NCBI RefSeq assembly: GCF_004123195.1
Contig: NZ_SDLI01000001.1
Location: 608,133-672,132, forward strand
DNA: 64,000 nucleotides
Source: Ammoniphilus sp. CFH 90114
Lineage (GTDB): Bacteria > Bacillota > Bacilli > Aneurinibacillales > RAOX-1
Direction of reading: 5' to 3'
Shown here: positions 57,777-64,000 of the stretch, one piece after another
Position numbering within the stretch: the first letter of the stretch is position 1
Layout of the letters: every line of letters starts with the position of its first letter
Notes under the pieces: generated by a model
Told to the model about the DNA's origin: nothing
Databases searched by the model: none
The model's input: only the letters and a program-made list of their open reading frames with translations
Made by a program: the position numbers and the translations under genes

Positions 57777-58549
57777 TACCTTTTAGATAGAGTTTTCATC
57801 CAACGTACTTTGAATCTTTTGCGATCATGATGTCGGTTCCATTCATTAGGATCTGCAAGAGCATCCATCATGTGGCCAATTTCGAAGGATGATTTTCTAA
57901 GTCGTTTTGAGAGCTGAACGCATAATATTCTGCCTGGGACACTAGCTCCTACAAGGGCTAGATCCCACTGATGTCTTGTTCTCTTTAGGTAATTGAAGGT
58001 TTTCGGGAGAGAATGATAATGATCTAGGTTTACTGCTACCGCTACAGGAAGATTTCTTTTTCTAAGCTGCTTAGCAGCAGCCTTAGCAGACCTGCCGACT
58101 AAAGCTACTCTACAAGTGCGGGTCAATTCATGTAGGTAACCTTGATCATACATCTGATCATTAATGAAGGAGTCCGTGATTAGCCTCGGTCGCCAATGTC
58201 TGGCCTGCATAAAGTTCATCAATTGTTTGGCCCGATTTGGAAAGTAAGTAACTCCAACTACGGTTGCTTGGCGAACGGATTGATCAAGATCTCTTAAGAG
58301 CTGAGGAGTGGGAGGATAGGGGATGCCTATAAATGGGGCAACCTTTTTTAATGTAGAGATATCCCTTCTAGCTAATAGCTTAGCCATGACATCGCCAAGA
58401 CGAATGACGGAAATAGCCTTCTTCTTTTTCACAGATAGCTGCAGCAAACGGAAAACATGATAAGGCTGAAGTAGTTTACGCCGGTAGAGATGATTCATTA
58501 GAATGTATCTTTCTCTTGAGTTCAATATCATAATGCTCTTCACCACCAA
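57773..58549 (-). CDS. GT-D-fold glycosyltransferase-like protein
   Basis: 258 residues. The segment ISVIRLGDVMAKLLARR resembles the nucleotide-binding RLGDGE motif of GT-D-type glycosyltransferases; further strands VVGVTYFP and CRVALVGRSAKAAA fit a Rossmann-like sugar-nucleotide fold. Very basic. The first in-frame ATG is used; an ATG 7 codons later (ILNSRERY) is also possible. Confidence 0.65.
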   Translation of the reverse strand: MVVKSIMILNSRERYILMNHLYRRKLLQPYHVFRLLQLSVKKKKAISVIRLGDVMAKLLARRDISTLKKVAPFIGIPYPPTPQLLRDLDQSVRQATVVGVTYFPNRAKQLMNFMQARHWRPRLITDSFINDQMYDQGYLHELTRTCRVALVGRSAKAAAKQLRKRNLPVAVAVNLDHYHSLPKTFNYLKRTRHQWDLALVGASVPGRILCVQLSKRLRKSSFEIGHMMDALADPNEWNRHHDRKRFKVRWMKTLSKRY

Positions 58550-58684
58550 TTAAATTTACGATTAATCTGTTATATCTTACTTTCTATAAACAAGTTTGTG
58601 CCCCCAATTCTCCTGCCCTCAGGGTAGCATTCCTTTAAACGGGCAATGATAAGGATGAGGATGAAAAGAAAGGAATGAAAGTAG

Positions 58685-58918
58685 ATGGCAGATTACCGTT
58701 ACAATGTCATGCACGAAGTAAGTGATAATGAACTGCACCATATTCACCAACTGCTTGAGCAGCTAAAGAAGCAAGATACCCTTACGATCATGGTGGATCA
58801 TGTCAATGAGCGCAGTGAGGACAGAATTCAAGGGGCGATTGATCGCGATCAGTTTGATTTCTATACGAGGGGTATCAATGAGGATGATACGGAGTTTGTG
58901 GTTAGAAGAAAAATGTAA
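58685..58918 (+). CDS. Small acidic protein, unknown
   Basis: 77 residues: helix-rich with a C-terminal DFYTRGINEDDTEFVVRRKM. AAAGGAATG lies upstream of the ATG. No family recognised. Followed by a strong terminator. Confidence 0.6.
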   Translation: MADYRYNVMHEVSDNELHHIHQLLEQLKKQDTLTIMVDHVNERSEDRIQGAIDRDQFDFYTRGINEDDTEFVVRRKM

Positions 58919-58923
58919 GACAC

Positions 58924-58957
58924 AGGGGTTGATGTGTGAACATCGACCCCTTTTCTT
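58924..58957 (+). terminator. Intrinsic terminator
   Basis: 12-bp stem AGGGGTTGATGT/ACATCGACCCCT with a 4-base loop then TTTCTTTT. Confidence 0.9.
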
Positions 58958-58999
58958 TTGTCTTTTAGATGGATATTGTCCATTTTTAACGATATGATG

Positions 59000-59203
59000 T
59001 TAACGAGAATCATCTTTTTTATCATCGGATATAGGGATACCAGAAAATAATTCGGAGAAAACCTGTGACTGAACTTCTGGTGTTGTATGGGTGGGTAGTG
59101 GGAGACCATACCGCAAGGCCTGCATCCGATCGATTTCTTCTATCTGTTTTTCGGCTAGCTGTTCATAGGCTTGTTCTTTTAAATTGTTTTTATTTTCACT
59201 CAT
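59000..59203 (-). CDS. Small charged protein, unknown
   Basis: 67 residues, helical and Glu/Gln-rich, ending SDDKKDDSR. GGAGGTGAAG before the ATG at 59203 fixes the start; a longer in-frame reading runs antisense into the cysteine desulfurase gene. Divergent from that gene with an 80-base gap. Confidence 0.55.
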   Translation of the reverse strand: MSENKNNLKEQAYEQLAEKQIEEIDRMQALRYGLPLPTHTTPEVQSQVFSELFSGIPISDDKKDDSR

Positions 59204-59283
59204 ACACTTCACCTCCATAGCTAGGTTCTCCCATTGAACCAGATCCCAATAAGGAACATATTTCAAGTAAAGGAGCTTACATT

Positions 59284-60402
59284 TTGGATAGAGTCTATCT
59301 AGATTACAATGCCAGTACACCAATTGATGAGCGAGTAACGGAGGCGATGAGGCCTTACTGGATGGAGCACTACGGGAACCCATCGACAACCCATTGGGCA
59401 GCTACCCCAGCTAAGCAAGCGGTGGAAAAAGCACGCACCCAAATCGCGAATTTGCTTCAATGTGATCCCGCCGAAGTCATCTTTACTAGTGGTGGTAGTG
59501 AGGCTAATAACCATGCCTTAAAGGGAGTGTTCTATGCCCTACAGCATAAGGGCAAGCATATCATAACATCGGCTATCGAGCATCCTGCAATTATACAGCC
59601 CTGTAAGTTTTTAGAGCGTTTAGGTGCTGAAGTGACTTATGTCGGAGTAGACGAATACGGAAGAGTTTCACCGGAGGAGATTGAAGCAGCGATTACGGAT
59701 AAGACGATCCTTATCTCCGTCATGCATGCGAATAATGAAGTAGGCACACTACAACCTATTGCTCAAATTGCTGAGATAGCTAAGAAGTATGGTGTATTGT
59801 TGCATTCTGATGCTGCTCAGTCAGTGGGGAAAGTTCCTACACGAGTCAATGAGCTGGGAGTTGATCTTCTAAGTATAGCTGGCCATAAGCTTTATGCACC
59901 GAAGGGAGTAGGGGCTCTTTATATCCGAAAGGGGACTCCTATTGAGACTTTCATCCATGGAGCCGGACATGAGGACGGAAGGCGTGCTGGTACAGAAAAT
60001 GTCATCTTAGCGGTAGGGCTTGGAAAAGCTTGTGAATTAGCTGGAGAAGAGCTTGAACACTCGAAGGTTGAGGAGCTTCGAGATTACTTCTGGCATCGAT
60101 TGCAAGAAGAGTTTGGACCAGCGATACGATTGAACGGACATCTACTAGAACGATTACCTAACACGTTGAATGTTAGCTTTATGGGACGCTTAGGAAGTGA
60201 CATATTAACTTTCATTCCTGGGCTTGCTGCATCGACAGGATCGGCATGCCATTCTGGAAAAGTACAACTTTCTTCTGTATTACAGGCAATGGGTACAACG
60301 GAGGAAGAAGGACAAGGGACAATCCGGTTTAGTTTAGGTCGATATACGACGAAAGAAGAACTAGAGCAGGCCATTGGTTGGTTAGTAGGGACCATAAATT
60401 AG
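59284..60402 (+). CDS. Cysteine desulfurase (NifS/IscS family)
   Basis: 372 residues from a TTG start with AAAGGAG 8 bases upstream. PLP-dependent enzyme freeing sulfur from cysteine for Fe-S clusters or tRNA thiolation. PLP lysine in IAGHKLYAPKGVGA, catalytic Cys in STGSACHSGKVQLS, and N-terminal LDYNASTP. No iscU, mnmA or nadA genes adjacent, so the sulfur acceptor is unknown. Confidence 0.93.
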   Translation: MDRVYLDYNASTPIDERVTEAMRPYWMEHYGNPSTTHWAATPAKQAVEKARTQIANLLQCDPAEVIFTSGGSEANNHALKGVFYALQHKGKHIITSAIEHPAIIQPCKFLERLGAEVTYVGVDEYGRVSPEEIEAAITDKTILISVMHANNEVGTLQPIAQIAEIAKKYGVLLHSDAAQSVGKVPTRVNELGVDLLSIAGHKLYAPKGVGALYIRKGTPIETFIHGAGHEDGRRAGTENVILAVGLGKACELAGEELEHSKVEELRDYFWHRLQEEFGPAIRLNGHLLERLPNTLNVSFMGRLGSDILTFIPGLAASTGSACHSGKVQLSSVLQAMGTTEEEGQGTIRFSLGRYTTKEELEQAIGWLVGTIN

Positions 60403-60410
60403 AAATGAAG

Positions 60411-60459
60411 AGGCTGATCTCAGGGAATTGGTTATCCAATGTCTTGGGACAGTCTTTTT
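60411..60459 (+). terminator. Intrinsic terminator
   Basis: Imperfect stem AGGCTG..CTCaGGg/CttGGGAc..AGTCT followed by TTTTTG. Confidence 0.6.
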
Positions 60460-60462
60460 GTC

Positions 60463-60524
60463 TTGACCAAACCAACCTTCCTTGCTAAGATTAATCTTAA
60501 AATTGTACTGACTAGTCAGTACAA
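60463..60524 (+). promoter_or_regulatory. Promoter and TetR-type operator of the HlyD/ABC-2 efflux operon
   Basis: TTGACC (60463-60468), 17-bp spacer, TAAGAT (60486-60491). A perfect 22-bp palindrome (60503-60524; half-site TTGTACTGACT) lies just after the predicted start point. The core ACTGACTAGTCAGT is typical of TetR-family efflux regulators. No TetR gene is in the window, so control is in trans. Confidence 0.75.
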
Positions 60525-60553
60525 AAAAGAACTTACGTTAGGGTGATAGGCAA

Positions 60554-61750
60554 GTGATAAAGAATGTTCGGGTAATCGTATTTACTTTTATGGCTCTGTT
60601 GATCTCTGCTGGGATTTTTGCTCTCACCTTTTATCAACAGACGGGAGAGACCAGGGCGGTGACAAACCAACCAACAGCTTATATAGAAGCGACTCATATG
60701 AATGTAGGTTTTAAAGTGGGAGGACGAATTGCTGAGGTTCTTGTTCAAGAAGGGGATCGAGTGGCAAAGGGTCAGGTATTAGCTCGATTACAAAATCAAG
60801 AGATTCAAGCAAAGGTAGCACAAGCAGAGGCGGCTGTAGCAGCGGCTAAAGCGAAAGAAACCCAAGGAAATCATGCGGTTGCCGTTACGAATCAAACCAC
60901 TATAGAACAAGCTGCTCAAGCTAGAGCTGCAGTGCAAGCAGCAGAGGCTCATCTTGAAGCGTTAAAGAATGGAGCCCGCCAGGAAGATCGGATGAAGGCG
61001 GAGATTCAGTTGGAAGCAACGAAAGAGGGGTATCGCCTTGCAGAAGAAAATATGAAACGAATGAACGAATTGTTTGAGCAGGGAGTCATACCTCAGGTGA
61101 AGGTGGATGAAACTTATCTTTCACTGCAGAAAGCGAAAGCTGAGTATGAGGCTGCGGTTCAACAAGTAGAACTTGTGAAAAACGGGGCAAGGCCAGAAGA
61201 ATTGAAGGCGGCTCATGCGCAGGTTGAGCAAGCGAAGGCTGCGCTAGCCATAGCTGAGGCGGGAAGGGGTCAGGTACAGCTAAAGAGGGATGATGTGTCC
61301 TTGGCAGGAGCTTCTGTTATGCAAGCGGAAGCCTCTCTATTAGAAGCCAAGACCTACTCTGATTATACGGAACTCATTGCACCAGCCGAAGGTTTGATAA
61401 CCGGTCAATCTGCCCAACTAGGAGAGTTAGTAGGTTCTGGTTTTCCAGTATTTACCTTACAGGCAGAATCCGATCGCTGGGCTTATTTTTATTTTCCAGA
61501 AACAGACATTGGCGAGCTTCATATTGGACAGAAGGTAACGCTCAAGCTAGTGGCCACGGGGGACATAGTGCAAGGGAAGATCGCAGTCCTCAAGCCAGCT
61601 GCTGATTTTGCCATCCAAAAGTCTACAGGGCAGATGGGGGAAACGGATATTCGTTCGTTCGGACTAAAAGTAGTGCTAGAAGGTACGCCAAGCTCCTTTC
61701 ATCCTGGGATGACCATTCAATGGGTCGATAAAGGGGCGAATACACCATGA
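60554..61750 (+). CDS. HlyD-family efflux membrane-fusion protein
   Basis: 398 residues from a GTG start. One N-terminal TM (about 7-25), lipoyl half THMNVGFKVGGRIAEVLVQEGD, a long Ala/Glu/Gln coiled coil (about 85-245), and the second lipoyl half in LIAPAEGLITG. YbhG-like adaptor for an ABC-2 exporter. Overlaps the next gene by ATGA. Confidence 0.9.
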   Translation: MIKNVRVIVFTFMALLISAGIFALTFYQQTGETRAVTNQPTAYIEATHMNVGFKVGGRIAEVLVQEGDRVAKGQVLARLQNQEIQAKVAQAEAAVAAAKAKETQGNHAVAVTNQTTIEQAAQARAAVQAAEAHLEALKNGARQEDRMKAEIQLEATKEGYRLAEENMKRMNELFEQGVIPQVKVDETYLSLQKAKAEYEAAVQQVELVKNGARPEELKAAHAQVEQAKAALAIAEAGRGQVQLKRDDVSLAGASVMQAEASLLEAKTYSDYTELIAPAEGLITGQSAQLGELVGSGFPVFTLQAESDRWAYFYFPETDIGELHIGQKVTLKLVATGDIVQGKIAVLKPAADFAIQKSTGQMGETDIRSFGLKVVLEGTPSSFHPGMTIQWVDKGANTP

Positions 61751-62943
61751 AGCCATCGTTTAAAATAGGGGACATCATTCAGGAGGAATGGCTCCATATT
61801 TTTAAAGATAAGAGACTTATAGGGATACTTTTTATAATCCCTATTTTCTATACGGCACTGTTCGGTTATCTCTATTCCAACCATCAGGTAACCAATATAA
61901 AAACCGTTATTTTTGATGGAGATCAAACCGAGTTTAGTCGTAAAATTATTCAGGGTTTTGCAGAGTCGGAGGCGTTTGAAATTATTGGCCAAGCGTATGG
62001 CGAGCCTGAGGTGAACCAGTGGATTGAGAGAGGAGAGGCGAAGGTAGGAGTCATTATTCCTCCGGATTTCTCCGCTCGCATCAAGCATGGGGAGAATGTC
62101 CCTATTTTAACGATGATAGATGGCAGTAATATGTTGTTTTCCAATACAGCGACGAGAGCTGCAAATCACATCGTTTCTACCTTCAGCTACGGGGTGTCTG
62201 CTAATAAATTAAGTCAACAAGGGTGGCATGAAGAACAGGTTCATTCTACTTTTCAGTCGATTCCTTTTCGTACGAGAATATTATATAATCCCACATTTAA
62301 CTACAGTCACTTCCTGCTTTTCGGTTTAATGGGGGCCATCTTACAACAAGTCTTGCTGTTGGGCATAGCGCTAACGGTTACTAGAGAAAAAGAAAAGGGG
62401 ACATGGGGCAGATACTCCGAATGGAGAACGGCCCCATGGAAGGTAGCCTATGCCAAGACGGCCCCTTATTTCCTAATTGGCATCTTTAATCATTTAACTG
62501 TGCTCGGACTTGGACTGTATCTGTTTCAACTGCCTTTCCGAGGAACATTGTTCTCCGTGTTGGCTTTATCTGTATGCTTTGTTTTTGCTTTATCAGGAAT
62601 AGGGTACTTAGCAAGTCTGTTTTCACCTAATCAAGTGCAAGCTACTCAGACGACGATGCTCATTGCCGTCCCTTCGTTTTTGTTATCGGGGTTTTCCTGG
62701 CCATTCGATGCGATGCCTGATGCCTTGGTGATAGCCGGACATGGATTGCCACTCACTTACTTTCTAGATGGAGTTCGGGAAATTTTTATTAAAGGACATG
62801 GATTTGGGATGATACAACAGGATTGTCTTGTTCTTCTCCTTATGGGTTTTATCTGTTACTTTGCTGCTTGGCTAATAACCCCAATGCAGTTTAAGCATAA
62901 GGTGAGAGGAGAAGAAAACATATTTCCTGGGACAAGCTCATAG
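61747..62943 (+). CDS. ABC-2 type export permease (YbhR/YhhJ-like)
   Basis: 398 residues. TM1 about 25-45, a large extracellular loop (about 46-185, containing VGVIIPPDFSARI), then five TMs in the C-terminal half with LPLTYFLDGVREIFIKG, typical of this branch. It needs an ABC ATPase, which is not encoded in the operon as seen here, so it must come from elsewhere. Confidence 0.88.
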   Translation: MKPSFKIGDIIQEEWLHIFKDKRLIGILFIIPIFYTALFGYLYSNHQVTNIKTVIFDGDQTEFSRKIIQGFAESEAFEIIGQAYGEPEVNQWIERGEAKVGVIIPPDFSARIKHGENVPILTMIDGSNMLFSNTATRAANHIVSTFSYGVSANKLSQQGWHEEQVHSTFQSIPFRTRILYNPTFNYSHFLLFGLMGAILQQVLLLGIALTVTREKEKGTWGRYSEWRTAPWKVAYAKTAPYFLIGIFNHLTVLGLGLYLFQLPFRGTLFSVLALSVCFVFALSGIGYLASLFSPNQVQATQTTMLIAVPSFLLSGFSWPFDAMPDALVIAGHGLPLTYFLDGVREIFIKGHGFGMIQQDCLVLLLMGFICYFAAWLITPMQFKHKVRGEENIFPGTSS

Positions 62944-62983
62944 AGTAGTAGGGAGAACCGTCCGAAAGGTGGGAACAAACAGG

Positions 62984-63517
62984 GTGAGAACCTCCCTTTT
63001 ATTCATTTCCATAATGATGGTATGTGGTTTGATTTTTAGTGGTTGCAGTTCGTTTTCCCAAGAGTCTGCGTCTTCTGGAGAAGATAAGAAAGATATGAAC
63101 TACGACCTATCGCGAATGGGAAAAGAACAAAGTACGAATGATAAGGCGTTTATCGAAATGCTAAAGTCTTCGGTGGCCACTGCAGAGCGACTGATAGAGG
63201 AGCTTGAACTAGAGCTGCTCGAGGCGCAGGGGCATGATGAACTGCATGAAGTGAAAGAAATGATGAACCAGACTCATCAGGATCTCCTTTATATCTGGAA
63301 CAAAGTGAACAATGATCATAAGCCGGATCATCCTGAACTAAAGAAACTGCAGGCAAAGTTTGTGTATCTTATCGGGCAATATCGGTTAGGTATAAGTACG
63401 GAGCTTGAAGGAATGGAAACAGGTGATCCAGCTAGGCTCAAGGAAGGCTATCAAACGTCTATGGAGGCAAGACTACAATTGCAGGCGTTGTTTGAAGATG
63501 CCCAGGAGCTTTGGTGA
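62984..63517 (+). CDS. Lipoprotein, unknown function
   Basis: 177 residues from a GTG. Signal peptide and lipobox LIFSGCSS (Cys about residue 21). The mature part is helical and acidic, likely a helical bundle. An alternative GTG lies five codons upstream; the one at 62984 is preferred because AAAGGTGG precedes it and it gives a normal signal peptide. Third gene of the TetR-controlled efflux operon, 40 bases after the permease. Confidence 0.7.
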   Translation: MRTSLLFISIMMVCGLIFSGCSSFSQESASSGEDKKDMNYDLSRMGKEQSTNDKAFIEMLKSSVATAERLIEELELELLEAQGHDELHEVKEMMNQTHQDLLYIWNKVNNDHKPDHPELKKLQAKFVYLIGQYRLGISTELEGMETGDPARLKEGYQTSMEARLQLQALFEDAQELW

Positions 63518-63530
63518 GTACAGGCATTTC

Positions 63531-63571
63531 ATAAGCGGAGAATTTAGATATCATACTCCGCTTATTTTTTC
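63531..63571 (+). terminator. Intrinsic terminator of the efflux operon
   Basis: 10-bp perfect stem ATAAGCGGAG/CTCCGCTTAT followed by TTTTTT. Confidence 0.9.
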
Positions 63572-63574
63572 TTA

Positions 63575-63961
63575 CTACCTACTAATCATCTCATAAGTTT
63601 CAGTAATCTCTATACTATCTTTTACCGATTGGACCATAGGACAATTTTTTCTAGTAAGCTCGATTGCTTTTTCAATTTTATCTTGATTTAAATTTTCGCC
63701 TTTTATGATGAAGTGGACATGAATTTTTTCAATTCGGTTCGCTTCTGCTTCATTTCTTTCTACCTGGGCAGTAAGCTTGATATCTTCATAGGGGACCCGC
63801 ATTTTAGTAAGTACTTTGCGCAACACACCTCCACTACAAACCGCAATAGAGGAAACCATTAATTGAAATGGTCGAAAACCATAAATGTCATCTCCAGAAA
63901 TATGAAGCTCTCCATATTCGAATTCTGCAATGTAACCATTTTCCTTCATTTTGAATTCCAT
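63575..63961 (-). CDS. OsmC-family protein
   Basis: 128 residues. Two redox Cys in AVCSGGVLRKVL (about residue 42) and KNCPMVQSV (about 107), the OsmC/Ohr pattern for thiol-dependent peroxide reduction; the Ohr subgroup's Arg is not obvious, so it fits the YhfA-like branch better. AGGAGG lies about 13 bases upstream of the ATG, a bit far; an internal ATG (MKENGY) is an alternative. Confidence 0.85.
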   Translation of the reverse strand: MEFKMKENGYIAEFEYGELHISGDDIYGFRPFQLMVSSIAVCSGGVLRKVLTKMRVPYEDIKLTAQVERNEAEANRIEKIHVHFIIKGENLNQDKIEKAIELTRKNCPMVQSVKDSIEITETYEMISR

Positions 63962-64000
63962 TATAGGTCAATAACCTCCTTCCTCTTATCAAGCAATTAT

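Noticed and set aside
1-64000. CRISPR arrays, prophage, tRNA or rRNA genes
   Set aside because: No regularly spaced repeats, phage structural genes, tRNA-like cloverleafs or rRNA sequence were seen on reading both strands.

Overview
The window looks like an ordinary chromosomal stretch of a low-to-mid GC, endospore-forming Bacillales bacterium. Evidence: dense genes with strong GGAGG-type ribosome binding sites, many intrinsic terminators, frequent TTG/GTG starts, spore-coat-type YheC/YheD ATP-grasp proteins, a YjcZ-like peptide, and close homologues of Bacillus YhfI, BmrA, CcdC and the YojN/YojO pair. The mixture suggests the Paenibacillaceae/Aneurinibacillus side of Bacillales; genus cannot be fixed from the sequence. 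No rRNA, tRNA, CRISPR array, prophage or intact insertion sequence was seen.

Layout. 1-1.2 kb: a partial enoyl-CoA hydratase and a cyclase-family hydrolase on the minus strand. 1.9-7.3 kb: thiDE, then an FMN riboswitch and the riboflavin operon ribD-ribE-ribBA-ribH. 7.7-9.1 kb: a short (class III type) hybrid-cluster protein behind a textbook Fnr-type promoter. 9.1-14.3 kb: secreted and membrane proteins, CcdC, and an uncharacterised three-gene operon (zinc ribbon, HTH/coiled-coil, NERD-like). 14.5-18 kb: a sugar ABC importer lacking its ATPase. 18.1-24.9 kb: argJ, a HAD phosphatase, a MoxR/VWA pair, a metallo-beta-lactamase-fold enzyme and an HNH-AP2 endonuclease. 25-27.6 kb: small proteins and a two-TM potassium channel.

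27.7-30.4 kb is the most interesting regulatory module. A P1B4-type metal-efflux ATPase (PfeT-like) is followed by an A-type iron-sulfur-carrier homologue whose cysteines are replaced by histidine-rich motifs. Divergent from the ATPase is an unannotated 30-residue membrane peptide with a perfect sigma-A promoter and a near-consensus Fur-family box. The ATPase leader has a long perfect hairpin and a coupled 10-codon ORF. Together this looks like an iron-overflow module. 30.5-35.7 kb: a MarR regulator and an RND efflux pair. 35.7-43.6 kb: YhfI, a hydrolase, a stand-alone purF, bmrA plus an SDR, and a FAD dehydrogenase. 43.6-46.7 kb: two NlpC/P60 proteins and a YheC/YheD protein.

46.8-53.6 kb carries a dehydrogenase, a PrmA-like methyltransferase, an EAL phosphodiesterase, a second YheC/YheD protein preceded by a panD remnant, and a full-length GlmS in which the catalytic N-terminal cysteine is serine. 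53.7-64 kb: a methyltransferase, a YjcZ-like peptide, remnants of a two-component system, CopZ, a LysM-SH3-NlpC hydrolase, a cysteine desulfurase, an HlyD/ABC-2 efflux operon behind a TetR-type operator, and an OsmC protein.
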